The notes under the pieces were generated by a model that was given only the letters and a program-made list of their open reading frames with translations, did not search any database and was not told the DNA's origin. Made by a program: the position numbers and the translations under genes. From NCBI RefSeq assembly GCF_004365175.1, contig NZ_SOCE01000001.1, positions 297,154 through 361,153 of the forward strand: DNA of 64,000 nt, written 5' to 3'. This stretch comes from Kribbella voronezhensis (GTDB taxonomy: Bacteria; Actinomycetota; Actinomycetes; Propionibacteriales; Kribbellaceae). Below, in pieces: positions 36,030 to 45,183 of the stretch (the stretch's first letter is position 1; each line of letters starts with the position of its first letter).

Positions 36030-37796
36030 TCAGGTGAGTGCGCCGTGCAACTGGGCGTACCGGCCGGACCGGGCGAGCAGCTCCTCATGGGTGCCGCGTT
36101 CCACGACCCGGCCGTGGTCGAGGACGAGGATCTGGTCGGCGTTGCGGACCGTCGACAGCCGGTGCGCGATGGCGATCGTCGTCCGGCCCCGGGCCAGCTC
36201 GTCGATCGCGGCCTGGACCGCCCGTTCGGTCTCGTTGTCGAGCGCGCTGGTGGCCTCGTCGAGGATCAGGATCGGCGGGTTCCGCAGCAGCATCCGGGCG
36301 ATCGCGAGCCGCTGCCGCTCACCGCCGGAGAACCGGTAGCCCCGGGCGCCGACGACGGTGTCGTATCCCTCGGGCAGCCCCGCGATCAGGTCGTGGATCC
36401 GGGCCGCCCTCGCCGCGGCGATCACCTCGGCATCGGTCGCCGCCGGGGCCGCGAAGCGGAGATTCTCCCGGACCGACTCGTGGAACAGGTAGGTCTCCTG
36501 CGAAACCAGGCCGACCGCGTCCGAGATCGCGGCGAACTTCAGGTCGCGCAGGTCGACACCGTCGATCATCACCTGGCCGCGCTGCGGGTCGTACAACCGG
36601 GCGAGGAGATAGGCCAGCGTCGTCTTGCCGGAGCCGGTCTCGCCGACCAGCGCGGTCGTCGTCCCGGGCTCGACGACGAAGTCGACCCCGGACAGCGTCC
36701 AGGGTGCGTCGTCGGAGTACCGGAAGAACGCCTGCGAAACCCGTACTTCGCCGCGCGGGCGCGGCAGGTCGCGGGCGTCCGGTTTCTCCTCGACGTCGAT
36801 CGGCAGATCCAGGACGTCGAAGATGCGACCGAACAGAGCCATCGAAGTGGAGGCCGCGGTGCCGATGCCCTGCAGGGCCGTCGCGGGCGCGACCAGCCGG
36901 TTCAGCATCGTGGTGAACGCGACCACGGTCCCGATCGAGAACTGCGCGGAGCCGTGCGCGAGGGTGAGTCCGGAGACGAGATAGACGAGCGCGGGGATCA
37001 TCGTCAGGCTGGCCCGCCGGCTCGAGTTCACCCACTTGCCGTTCATCGCCGCGTCGAGCTCGATCCGCGACAAGGCGCGTGACTCGGTCGCGAACCGGCG
37101 GGACAGTTCGCGTTGCCGGCCGAGCGTCTTGGCGAGCAGAACCCCTGCCACCGAAAGGGATTCCTCGACCAGCGCGGTGATCCCGGCGAGCTGCTGCTGA
37201 CGCCCGCGAGCGATCTGGCGCTGCTGCCGCCCGAGCCGGAACGAGAAGGCCAGGAACAGCGGTACGACGATCAGGCAGACAGCCGCGAGCTTCCAGTTCA
37301 TGAACAGGGCCGCGACGGCCACGGTGAGCGCGGCGATGCCGTTCTGGACGACCGAACTGGCGGTGTTGATCACGACGTTGTCCACACCGCCGATGTCGTT
37401 GGCGATCCGCGACTGCAGTTCGCCGGCCCGGGTGCGGGTGAAGAAGCCGAGCGACATCCGCTGCAGATGGTCGTACACGCCGACGCGGAGATCGTGCATC
37501 ACGCCCTGACCGATCACGTTCGAGAGCCGGGTCGACGCGACGCCGAGGACAGCGGCGAGCGCGGCCGCGACGATCATGCCGCCGGAGTAGAGGATGACCA
37601 GGCTCGCGCTGCGCTGCGGGAGCGCGCGGTCGACGATCTCGCGGACCATGAACGGCGACGTGACCCCGGCCGCCCCTTGAGCGACCGAGATGAGGAGCAG
37701 GACGGCGATCGACCAGCGGTACGGGCGGAAGAGGCGCGCCACCCGGCGTACGGGGGCTTTGTCGAGGGTGATGTCGGTGCTGATCGTCGCCGTCAC
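36030..37796 (-). CDS. ABC exporter (membrane-ATPase half-transporter, multidrug/lipid type)
   Basis: 588 residues: six-helix exporter domain (about 20-310), then an ATPase domain with Walker A GETGSGKTT, signature FSGGERQR and Walker B ILILDEATS with an intact catalytic Glu. All motifs are functional, so it can work as a homodimer, unlike the pair at 21.6-25.2 kb. It overlaps the MarR gene at 37793 by 4 bp (ATGA), which marks it as the MarR target and a likely drug or toxic-compound exporter. Confidence 0.9.
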   Translation of the reverse strand: MTATISTDITLDKAPVRRVARLFRPYRWSIAVLLLISVAQGAAGVTSPFMVREIVDRALPQRSASLVILYSGGMIVAAALAAVLGVASTRLSNVIGQGVMHDLRVGVYDHLQRMSLGFFTRTRAGELQSRIANDIGGVDNVVINTASSVVQNGIAALTVAVAALFMNWKLAAVCLIVVPLFLAFSFRLGRQQRQIARGRQQQLAGITALVEESLSVAGVLLAKTLGRQRELSRRFATESRALSRIELDAAMNGKWVNSSRRASLTMIPALVYLVSGLTLAHGSAQFSIGTVVAFTTMLNRLVAPATALQGIGTAASTSMALFGRIFDVLDLPIDVEEKPDARDLPRPRGEVRVSQAFFRYSDDAPWTLSGVDFVVEPGTTTALVGETGSGKTTLAYLLARLYDPQRGQVMIDGVDLRDLKFAAISDAVGLVSQETYLFHESVRENLRFAAPAATDAEVIAAARAARIHDLIAGLPEGYDTVVGARGYRFSGGERQRLAIARMLLRNPPILILDEATSALDNETERAVQAAIDELARGRTTIAIAHRLSTVRNADQILVLDHGRVVERGTHEELLARSGRYAQLHGALT

Positions 37797-38221
37797 AGAT
37801 CGTCGTCCTCCGCCAGTCGTTCGAGCAGGCCCGCCGCGACGACGAGGAAGTCGCGCTCCGCCTCGGTCAGTTGCTCCAGCGCGCCGGCCAGCCAGCGCTC
37901 CCTCGGCCGGAGCTCGGCCGCGAACACCTCGACGCCGGCCGGGGTGACTTCCAGCAGGGACTGACGCCCGTCGTCGGGCGCGGGGCGTCGACGGATCCAG
38001 CCTTGGTCCTCCAGCGCGGCGAACACCCTCGACAGCGACTGCGGCTGGCTCTTGAGCCGGTCGGCGAGCTCGCTCGGCGTCAGCGGACCGGACCTGGCCA
38101 GATGGCGCAGGACCGCCGTCTGAACGAGGGTGATCGCGCCGGTCCGCTCAGCCCGAGCCCGGCTCGCCAGCAGGCTGACCCCGGCCAGGATCCGCTTGGC
38201 CGCTTCATCAGTAGTACGCAC
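37793..38221 (-). CDS. MarR-family regulator of the ABC exporter
   Basis: 142 residues. Winged helix about 40-95 (LTPSELADRLKSQPQSLSRVFAALEDQGW, wing RRPAPDDGRQS). The GTG start has no Shine-Dalgarno; TATAGT ends 6 nt before it. It is the first gene of the regulator-exporter pair and its stop overlaps the exporter ATG. The promoter contains a GTTA-N4-TAAC element at the -10, so self-repression is likely. Confidence 0.87.
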   Translation of the reverse strand: MRTTDEAAKRILAGVSLLASRARAERTGAITLVQTAVLRHLARSGPLTPSELADRLKSQPQSLSRVFAALEDQGWIRRRPAPDDGRQSLLEVTPAGVEVFAAELRPRERWLAGALEQLTEAERDFLVVAAGLLERLAEDDDL

Positions 38222-38235
38222 CTGTTAACTATAAC
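38222..38235 (-). promoter_or_regulatory. Leaderless promoter with overlapping GTTA-N4-TAAC element
   Basis: On the minus strand TATAGT (38233-38228) is followed by 6 nt and the GTG of the MarR gene. GTTA-ACTA-TAAC (38224-38235) overlaps the hexamer and could be the MarR operator. Confidence 0.5.
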
Positions 38236-38303
38236 CAGGACATTTGCGCTGATCACTGGATTTTTGGTACGCATCTGCGTAGCACTGATGCGCTGAAGGA
38301 TCT

Positions 38304-38322
38304 GAGAGATTACTCTCGAAAC
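38304..38322 (+). promoter_or_regulatory. Leaderless promoter with GAGAG-N4-CTCTC palindrome
   Basis: TACTCT (38311-38316) is followed by 6 nt and the ATG of the ArsR-type gene at 38323. The inverted repeat GAGAG-ATTA-CTCTC (38304-38317) covers this hexamer, a typical autorepressor arrangement. Confidence 0.5.
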
Positions 38323-38910
38323 ATGTCTCTCAGGAATCCGTACGGCGATTTCGAGGTCACCGACCCGCAGGCGATGCGGGCGCTGGCGCACCCGGTCCGG
38401 CTGGCCGCGCTCAGCTACCTGCAGAAGAACGGCCCGGCCACCGCCACCCAGCTGTCCGAGCACGTCGGCGCCTCCCCGTCGGTGACCAGCTGGCACCTAC
38501 GGCACCTGGCAACCTTCGGCCTCGTCACAGACGGACCGCCACCGGACGGCGCTCCCGACAAACGGCGGCGATGGTGGAAAGCGGTCTCGCGCGGCTTCCG
38601 CTTCGACATGCCGTCGACGCCCGAGGGCGCTGAGGCAGGCCGGCTGCTCCGCGCCCAGATGATGCGCCAGGCCCTCGACTATGTCCAGCAATGGCTGTCG
38701 GACGTCGAGCCCGGCCTGGATCCTGAGCTGAGCCGACAGGCCTGGTCCGCGAACACGTTGCTGCAGGTCACCCTCGAGGAAGCCGAGGCGCTCGACGAAG
38801 CCATCGAGAACCTCCTCGCTCCTTACGTCCGACGCGGCTCGGAAGGCGCGCCGGCGGAGGCCCGCCCGATCCGGATGATCCGGATGTCATTGCCGGAAGC
38901 AACCACCTGA
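38323..38910 (+). CDS. ArsR-type winged-helix transcriptional regulator
   Basis: 195 residues. DNA-binding domain at 10-80, with MRALAHPVRLAAL near residue 14 and a helix-turn-helix (TATQLSEHVGASPSVTSWHLRHLATFGLV), as in helix-turn-helix_20/ArsR proteins. A C-terminal region of about 110 residues may bind a ligand. No metal-binding ELCVC-type motif is seen, so metal sensing is not supported. It is 56 nt upstream of an MFS exporter on the same strand and divergent from the MarR/ABC operon; it probably controls the MFS gene and itself. Confidence 0.85.
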   Translation: MSLRNPYGDFEVTDPQAMRALAHPVRLAALSYLQKNGPATATQLSEHVGASPSVTSWHLRHLATFGLVTDGPPPDGAPDKRRRWWKAVSRGFRFDMPSTPEGAEAGRLLRAQMMRQALDYVQQWLSDVEPGLDPELSRQAWSANTLLQVTLEEAEALDEAIENLLAPYVRRGSEGAPAEARPIRMIRMSLPEATT

Positions 38911-38966
38911 TCCAGCCGCCCACCCTCGCCCGCTGCTCTTTCCTGCCGCCCGAGTAAGGATCCGTC

Positions 38967-40229
38967 GTGAGGACTCTGCCTGCTACCAGTCTGTGGCGCG
39001 ACCGTCAGTTCCGGACCTTCTGGTCGGCTCAGGGCGTCTCGGAGTTCGGCGACCGGATCAGCGAGCTCGCGCTGCCGCTGATCGCCGTCACCTTGCTGAA
39101 CGCCTCACCCAGTCAGGTCGGCTTCCTGACCGCGGCCGTCTGGTTGCCCAACCTCGCGTCCTTGTTCATCGGCGCCTGGGTGGATCAGCGGCGGGACAAG
39201 CGCCCGTTGATGATCGCCGCCGACCTGAGTCGCACGGTCCTGCTGCTGTCGCTGCCTGCGGCGTACTGGCTGGACCTGCTGACGCTGGGCCAGCTCTACG
39301 TGGTCGCGATTCTCGCCGGTATCGCCCACGTCGTGTTCAACACGGCGTACTCGTCGTTCTTCGTACGTCTGGTGTCGCGAGACCACTTCCTGGAAGCGAA
39401 CAGCAAGCTGTCCTCGACGCGCTCGATCTCCTTCATGGGCGGTCCTGCGCTCGGCGGCCTGCTGGTGCAGTGGCTGACCGCACCGGTCGCCGTCCTCGCC
39501 GACGCCTTGTCGTTCGTCTTCTCGGCCATCCAGGTGAGCCGCCTCGACACGGCACCGGGACCGGCCGATGGTGCCGGGGAGTCCTTGCTCGGCAGGGCAC
39601 GCGCGGGCATGCGTTACCTGCTGCGCCACCCGTACCTGCGCTACACCCTCGCCTGCTCGACGACGATCAACTTCTTCAACCTGATCGGTGCGGCGTTGCT
39701 CATCCTGTTCGCCAGCCGGACCCTGGGCCTGTCCGCCGGCACGATCGGCCTCGCCTTCGGGATCGGCGCCTCCGGCGGCCTGCTCGGCGCGCTCGCGGCG
39801 ACGCCACTGACCCGGCTGATCGGCGTCGGTCCGCTGATCGCCATCGGCGCCTTCGTCTTTCCCGCCTCGATCGCGATCGCCGCGCTCGCCTCAGGACCGC
39901 TGTGGGTCCGGGCCACCGCCTTGGGCGCCGCCGACTTCGTCGGGATGTTCGCGGTGATGTGCTACGACATTCCGCAGAACTCGCTGCAGGCCTCGGTGAC
40001 CCACGAGCAGATGCGAAGCCGGGTCTCCGGCGCCTACAGCAGCATCAACTACGGGGTGCGGCCGCTCGGCGCGATCGTGGGTGGCTTCCTCGGCACCTGG
40101 CTCGGTGTCCGGGAGACATTGCTGATCTCCTCGGCAAGCGGGTTCCTTGCGGTCCTCTGGCTACTTCGCTCCCCCATCATCCGGACGAGGTCGCTGGAGG
40201 GGCTGGAACCGCCTGCCTTGCGTACGTAG
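38967..40229 (+). CDS. MFS transporter (enterobactin/macrolide-exporter type)
   Basis: 420 residues with about 12 hydrophobic helices. The N-terminus (LWRDRQFRTFWSAQGVSEFGDRISELALPL) and the DQRRDKRPLMI loop between helices 2 and 3 match the MFS_3 branch, which includes MefA-like and EntS-like efflux pumps. The GTG start has AAGGA 6 nt upstream. It is co-directional with the ArsR-type gene. Its stop lies only 3 nt from the convergent DHA2 gene. Confidence 0.88.
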   Translation: MRTLPATSLWRDRQFRTFWSAQGVSEFGDRISELALPLIAVTLLNASPSQVGFLTAAVWLPNLASLFIGAWVDQRRDKRPLMIAADLSRTVLLLSLPAAYWLDLLTLGQLYVVAILAGIAHVVFNTAYSSFFVRLVSRDHFLEANSKLSSTRSISFMGGPALGGLLVQWLTAPVAVLADALSFVFSAIQVSRLDTAPGPADGAGESLLGRARAGMRYLLRHPYLRYTLACSTTINFFNLIGAALLILFASRTLGLSAGTIGLAFGIGASGGLLGALAATPLTRLIGVGPLIAIGAFVFPASIAIAALASGPLWVRATALGAADFVGMFAVMCYDIPQNSLQASVTHEQMRSRVSGAYSSINYGVRPLGAIVGGFLGTWLGVRETLLISSASGFLAVLWLLRSPIIRTRSLEGLEPPALRT

Positions 40230-40232
40230 TAC

Positions 40233-41828
40233 TCAGTCGTCGAGGACGTCCTCGAGTGTGGGCTCCAGCTTGGCGACCGTGCGGCGGAGGGGGACCTCCT
40301 TGATGAAGAGGACCGCGAGCAGGCTGACCAGTCCGCAGGCCGCGGCGATCAGGAAGATCCGGCCGGTCGCATCGCCGTACGACTGACGAACCAGCTCGGC
40401 GAGCTGCGGAGGCAGGTGACCGACGTCGAGCAGGCTCGTCCCGCCGCCGCCTTCCTGCAGCTTGCGCACCGCCTCGGCGCCGCCCGGTCCGGCCAGCAGG
40501 CCCTGGATCAGCAGGTCCTTGACCCGCGCAGCGAGCACCGCGCCGAGGACCGAGACACCGACGGCTCCGCCGAGACTTCGGAAGAACGAGACGGTCGCGC
40601 TCGACGCACCGATCTCCGTCACGTCGACGGTGTTCTGTACGGCGAGGACCAGGTTCTGCATCATCATGCCCATGCCGACACCCATCGACAGCATGCCGAG
40701 GCCGACGTACCAGTACGGGCTGGTGTGGTCGATGGTGCCGAGGATCGCCAGCCCGATGACGAGCAGGATGCCGCCGGCGATCAGGTACCGCTTCCACTTG
40801 CCGAACCGGGTGATCAGCTGGCCGGAGCCGACCGAACCGAGGAACGACCCGAGCATCATCGGGATCGTCAGCAGGCCGGCCTCGGTCGGGCTGTAGCCGC
40901 GGGCGATCTGGAAGTACTGACCGAGGAACAGCGCGCTGCCGAACATCGCGACCCCGACCGCGAGGCTGGCCACGATCGCCAGGGCGGTCGTCCGCTGCCG
41001 CACGACCTTCAGCGGAACCAGCGGCTCCTTCGCCTTGGTCTCCACGAGGACGGCGAGCAGGCCGAACAGCAGGGTGCCGCCGACGAACAAGGCCGACTGC
41101 CACGAGATCCAGTCGAAGTCCTGACCGGCGAAGGTGACCCAGATCAGCGGCAGGCTGGCCGCGGCGCTGATCAGGATCGCCCCGAGGTAGTCCATCGTCA
41201 CGCGCCGCTTGAGCAGCGGCAGGTGCAGGTACTTCTGCAGCATCACGAGGCTGATCACGGCGAGCGGGACGCAGACGTAGAAGCACCAGCGCCAGCCGAG
41301 CCACGAGGTGTCCACGATGACACCACCGATCAGCGGCCCACTGACGGTTGCCACTGCCATGACAGCACCCATGTAGCCGGAGTACCGGCCGCGGTCGCGC
41401 GGTGGGATCGCGGCGCCGATGATCGCCTGGGCCAACGCCATCAGGCCGCCCATCGCGAGTCCTTGCAGCACGCGGGCGCCGATCAGGAACGGCACGTTGT
41501 GGGCCATCCCGGCCAGCGCCGAGCCGATCACGAACAGGACGATCGCCAGCTGCACGAGCAGCTTCTTGCTCATCAGATCGGACAGCTTGCCCCAGATCGG
41601 CGTCGACACCGTGGTCGCCAGCAGACTCGCCGTCAGCACCCACGTGTACTGGGTCTGCGATCCCTCGAGGTCGGCGATGATCGTCGGCAGGGCGTTGCTG
41701 ACGATCGTCGAGCTGAGCATCGCCGTGAACAGCGCGGCCAGCAGGCCGATCAGGATCTCGAGGATCTCGCGGTGGGTGAGCTCCGGCGCGGCGGCAGGCG
41801 CTTGGTACCGGTTCTCGGTGACAGTCAT
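40233..41828 (-). CDS. DHA2-family (EmrB/QacA-type) multidrug MFS transporter
   Basis: 531 residues, 14 predicted helices. The N-terminal block has LLAALFTAMLSSTIVSNALPTI with motif D1, the loop WGKLSDLMSKK and the motif-C helix GPLIGGVIVD near residue 165. It should extrude hydrophobic or cationic toxic compounds in exchange for protons. Its ATG overlaps the MarR stop by one base (TGATG), so the pump is translated from the MarR mRNA and is almost certainly MarR-regulated. Confidence 0.92.
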   Translation of the reverse strand: MTVTENRYQAPAAAPELTHREILEILIGLLAALFTAMLSSTIVSNALPTIIADLEGSQTQYTWVLTASLLATTVSTPIWGKLSDLMSKKLLVQLAIVLFVIGSALAGMAHNVPFLIGARVLQGLAMGGLMALAQAIIGAAIPPRDRGRYSGYMGAVMAVATVSGPLIGGVIVDTSWLGWRWCFYVCVPLAVISLVMLQKYLHLPLLKRRVTMDYLGAILISAAASLPLIWVTFAGQDFDWISWQSALFVGGTLLFGLLAVLVETKAKEPLVPLKVVRQRTTALAIVASLAVGVAMFGSALFLGQYFQIARGYSPTEAGLLTIPMMLGSFLGSVGSGQLITRFGKWKRYLIAGGILLVIGLAILGTIDHTSPYWYVGLGMLSMGVGMGMMMQNLVLAVQNTVDVTEIGASSATVSFFRSLGGAVGVSVLGAVLAARVKDLLIQGLLAGPGGAEAVRKLQEGGGGTSLLDVGHLPPQLAELVRQSYGDATGRIFLIAAACGLVSLLAVLFIKEVPLRRTVAKLEPTLEDVLDD

Positions 41829-42337
41829 CAGTCTCCAGTCGATGTGTTGACACGCCGTACGGACTCGGCGGCCTCGGTGACGGCACCGGCGACGCGGCGC
41901 AGAGCTTCCGCGGCGTCGGCCATTCGCTCGTCGTCCCAGTCCGCCAGCGCGGCGCGAAGATGTTTGGTGTAGTTCGCGTACAAGGCCTCCAGCCGGCGCC
42001 GGCCCGCGTCGCTGAGCGCGACCAGCGAGACCCGCGCATCGGCGGGATCGGGCCGACGGCTCACCAGGCCGTCGCCTTCCAGCGCGGTGAGCTGCCGGCT
42101 GACCACCGACGCGTCGACACCGAGCTTGGCGGCGATCTCACCGGTGCGCTGCTCGCCGCCCTTGGACAGCACCTTCAGCACGCTCGCATCCGCCCGCCGC
42201 AGCCCGGAGTCGGGCCACAGGTGCCGGTGTTCGATGCACCGCACGGCCCGGATCAGCGAACTGACCCCTTCGAGCACTTCCTGGGCCGGCGTGTCCCGCT
42301 CCACCTCCGGGACAGAGGTCTGCTGAGCTAGTTGCAT
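41828..42337 (-). CDS. MarR-family regulator of the DHA2 pump
   Basis: 169 residues. Winged helix about 60-120 (RTGEIAAKLGVDASVVSRQLTALEGDGLV, wing SRRPDPADARVS). I chose the ATG at 42337: a well-formed promoter places transcription start on this codon. A TTG-initiated extension to 42373 would run through that promoter. It is translationally coupled to the pump. Operator-like inverted repeats overlap its promoter and start codon, so autorepression is expected. Confidence 0.88.
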   Translation of the reverse strand: MQLAQQTSVPEVERDTPAQEVLEGVSSLIRAVRCIEHRHLWPDSGLRRADASVLKVLSKGGEQRTGEIAAKLGVDASVVSRQLTALEGDGLVSRRPDPADARVSLVALSDAGRRRLEALYANYTKHLRAALADWDDERMADAAEALRRVAGAVTEAAESVRRVNTSTGD

Positions 42338-42374
42338 AACCCAACTATATACACATTTAGTTGGTTTCTGCAAC
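42331..42374 (-). promoter_or_regulatory. MarR-DHA2 promoter with 16-bp inverted-repeat operator
   Basis: Minus strand: -35 TTGCAG (42373-42368), 18-nt spacer, -10 TATAGT (42349-42344), then 6 nt to the ATG at 42337. Arms GTTGCATAACCCAACT (42331-42346) and AGTTGGTTTCTGCAAC (42359-42374) match at 14 of 16 positions around a 12-nt spacer. One arm covers the -35 and the other covers the -10 edge and start codon. Confidence 0.65.
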
Positions 42375-42418
42375 CATATGCAGGGAGCTGTGGTCTATGC
42401 CACCCACGCGGAGGTGCG

Positions 42419-42886
42419 CTAGCTGAGGTCGGAGTTCAGCCGGGCGAGGAGGTTGGCCAGCGCGGCCAGGTCGGGGGTGTCCCAGCGGGCGAGGATGGCG
42501 CGGAACTCGGTCTGGCGCTGGATTCGCATGGCGTTGAAGCCGGCCGCGCCGGTGCTGGTGAGGCGCAGAAGGCGGGCCCGGCCGTCGTCGGGGTCCTCGA
42601 CCCGTTCGATCAGGCCGAGTGACTCGAGGTGGGTGAGGCCGCGGGAGACCGTGGACTTGTCGAGGCCGAGGGCCTGGGCGACGTCGGAGGCGCGCACCCC
42701 CGGGCCGCCACTCGACGTACCGAGTTCGATCTGGGAGATCAGCGCGTAGCCGGCCGCGTCCATCTCGGGGTGAACGCGGCGAGCCAGCAGCATCTGGGAG
42801 GAGCGGGCGCGGCGGAACAACGTCGAGAGTTCGTGCTCGACGGCAGCCAGCAGTTCGGTGGGGCGCTCGGCCACGACGTCGCTCAC
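42419..42886 (-). CDS. MarR-family transcriptional regulator coupled to hisF
   Basis: 155 residues. Winged helix about 62-115 ([29 protein letters not shown], wing EDPDDGRAR). The GTG at 42886 overlaps the hisF stop by 4 bp (GTGA), so it is read from the hisF transcript. No obvious target gene is adjacent: the next unit is the divergently regulated DHA2/MarR pair. A longer in-frame reading upstream is the shadow of hisF. Ligand and targets unknown. Confidence 0.85.
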   Translation of the reverse strand: MSDVVAERPTELLAAVEHELSTLFRRARSSQMLLARRVHPEMDAAGYALISQIELGTSSGGPGVRASDVAQALGLDKSTVSRGLTHLESLGLIERVEDPDDGRARLLRLTSTGAAGFNAMRIQRQTEFRAILARWDTPDLAALANLLARLNSDLS

Positions 42887-43644
42887 CGCACCACGATGCC
42901 GGCGTCGCGCAACGCCTTCTTGACGTCGGCGATCCGGAGGTCTCCGAAGTGGAAGACGCTGGCGGCCAGTACGGCGTCGGCGCCCGCTTCGACCGCGGGT
43001 GGGAAGTGTTCGGGCAGGCCCGCTCCCCCGCTGGCGATCAACGGGATGTCGACGACGGCGCGGACCGCCCGGATCAGCTCCAGGTCGAAGCCCTGTTTGG
43101 TGCCGTCGGCATCCATCGAGTTGAGCAGGATCTCCCCCGCGCCGAGTTCCCAGACCTTGCGGGCCCACTCGATCGCGTCCAGCCCGGCCGACTTGCGGCC
43201 GCCGTGGGTGGTCACCTCGAACCCACTCGGCTGATCAGCGGCACGCCGTACGTCGAGGGACAGCACGAGCACCTGGTTGCCGAACCGGTGCGCGATCTCG
43301 GAGATCACGGCCGGCCGGGCGATCGCGCCGGTGTTGATCCCGACCTTGTCCGCGCCGGCTCGCAGCAGCCGGTCGACGTCCGCGGCCTCCCGGACGCCGC
43401 CGCCGACCGTGAGCGGGATGAACACCTGCTCGGCGGTCCGCCCGACCACCTCGTACGTCGTCTCGCGGGAGCCGGACGAGGCGGTGATGTCGAGGAAGGT
43501 CAGCTCGTCGGCACCCTCGGCGTCGTACAGCTTGGCCAGTTCGACCGGGTCGCCGGCGTCGCGCAGGTCGGCGAAGTTGACGCCCTTGACCACCCGTCCG
43601 GCGTCGACGTCCAGACAGGGAATGACTCGCACGGCAAGACTCAC
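42883..43644 (-). CDS. hisF: Imidazole glycerol phosphate synthase, cyclase subunit
   Basis: 253 residues; TIM-barrel enzyme that with HisH converts PRFAR to imidazole glycerol phosphate and AICAR. The N-terminal [17 protein letters not shown] supplies catalytic Asp12. The second catalytic Asp lies in LVLSLDVRR, and phosphate-binding GGGVR and SGGAG loops are present. The GTG at 43644 lies 6 nt after TACCCT, suggesting a leaderless start rather than expression from an upstream his operon. In this window it is separated from hisA/priA by about 7.6 kb. Confidence 0.95.
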   Translation of the reverse strand: MSLAVRVIPCLDVDAGRVVKGVNFADLRDAGDPVELAKLYDAEGADELTFLDITASSGSRETTYEVVGRTAEQVFIPLTVGGGVREAADVDRLLRAGADKVGINTGAIARPAVISEIAHRFGNQVLVLSLDVRRAADQPSGFEVTTHGGRKSAGLDAIEWARKVWELGAGEILLNSMDADGTKQGFDLELIRAVRAVVDIPLIASGGAGLPEHFPPAVEAGADAVLAASVFHFGDLRIADVKKALRDAGIVVR

Positions 43645-43650
43645 GCCCAA

Positions 43651-43656
43651 AGGGTA
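43651..43656 (-). promoter_or_regulatory. Leaderless-type -10 (TACCCT) before hisF
   Basis: TACCCT on the minus strand ends 6 nt before the hisF GTG. A short palindrome, TCCGTA-G-TACGGA (43697-43709), lies about 40 bp further upstream and could be an operator. The -35 is weak. Confidence 0.4.
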
Positions 43657-43835
43657 CCGAGCGACGACACCCACCTGACACACACAGGCCACAGCATCCG
43701 TAGTACGGACGTTTGCAGGATTGTGGAAATGGCGAACTCGGCGGTGGGAGTGAGCCCCGAGCCGGTCAGCATGAGGGGATCCTGTCTTCTGCCCTCCAGG
43801 AGTAATGCGCCAGCACCAAGCTGGTCGACGGGCAC

Positions 43836-45140
43836 GTGAAGATCTTCGCCGCCGCGACCAAGAACCTCTCCCGGTTCAACCTCGACTCCTACGGGCTCGA
43901 CATCGCCGAGGTCCGGGTCGACGGCAGCACCGAGAGCGCGGTCCAGGACGGCGAGGAGCTCGTCATCACCCCCGAGTGGGCGATCCCTTCGGGTCGCGGC
44001 TTCGTCGTCGACATCACGTACAAGGCGGACCCGGTCAAGATCAAACCGCCGGCGGGCGGTTGGGTGGCGACTCCGGACGGATTCGCGACCGCTCCCCAGC
44101 CGAGTGGTGCGGACACGATCTTCCCGAGCAACGACCATCCCTCCGACAAGGCGCAGTACGTCATCCGGGTGACGGCGCCGAAGGGAACGATCGGGGTTGC
44201 CTCAGGCAACCACATCGGCGACCAGGAGAACGCGGACGGCAGTACGACGTCGACGTACGCGACCGTGAATCCGATGGCGACCGAGTTGGTGCAGGCGTCC
44301 GTCGGGGACTACACGATCGTGGACCGCGGCACGGTCGACGGCGCCCGGATGCGGGACGTCGTACCGGCGGCCCGGCTGGCCAAGGTGGACCCCGCGCTCA
44401 AGCTGACCAGTGCGCAGCTCCAGTGGGTGAAGCAGTACCTCGGGACATTCCCGCTCGAGGCGTACGGCATCCTGCCGGCCAACAGCGACGCGCCGGACGC
44501 GTTCGACTTCACCGGGCTCGAGACGCAGACATTGACGCTCTACAAGCCGAACTACCTCGCTCAGGCCGAGGACAAGATCGGCTCCCACATGATGCACGAG
44601 TTGGTGCACAACTGGTTCGGCAACAGTGTCACCCCCGCATCGTGGAGCGACCTGTGGATCAACGAGGGGCACGCGGACTACTACGCGCTGAACTACCGGT
44701 ACGAGCGGGGCTGGCCGGACAACCGCGGGTACAAGACGATGGTCGACAAGATGAAGTACACCTACAGCCAAGGTGACCTCTGGCGGGCCTCGTCCGGTCC
44801 GGTCGCGAAGCCGAACGCCAAGAACCTCTTCGACAACCAGCGCTACACCGGCGGCGTCCTGGTGCTCTACGCGCTGCGGGAGAAGGTGGGCGCCGAGACG
44901 TTCGCCCGGATCGAACAGGCCGTCCTGGCCGATCACCGCAACGGCAACATCTCCACCGACGGCTACATCGACCTGGCCACCACGGTGTCCGGTGATCCGT
45001 CGGTCGAGCCGTTCCTGCAGGACTGGCTGTACGTCGAGAAGACGCCGCCCATGCCCAACCACCCGGACTGGACCGTCGTCCCACCCACCACCAAGACCCT
45101 GGCCGCCACCGACCTCCAGTCGGACCGCCGCGGCGACTGA
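43836..45140 (+). pseudogene. N-terminally truncated M1-family zinc aminopeptidase
   Basis: 434 codons from the first usable GTG. The gluzincin motif HELVHNWFG with the distal Glu in WINEGHADYYA is intact, and the C-terminal end looks complete. Homology-like sequence continues upstream of the GTG ([12 protein letters not shown]) but meets an in-frame TAA at 43803-43805. The signal peptide and most of the N-terminal M1 domain are missing. A good AGGAG-TA-ATG at 43798-43807 opens a different frame. It is probably a decayed secreted peptidase; a cytoplasmic short form is not excluded. Confidence 0.7.
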
Positions 45141-45180
45141 CCGCAAGGAGCCCCTCGCAGCACGCGGGGGGCTCCTGCGG
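45141..45180. terminator. Hairpin between truncated M1 gene and acyltransferase gene
   Basis: CCGCA(A)GGAGCCCC (45141-45154) pairs with GGGGCTCCTGCGG (45168-45180) with one bulged A. It lies in the 43-bp gap between the two converging genes and starts directly after the M1 stop codon. Confidence 0.75.
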
Positions 45181-45183
45181 TGG

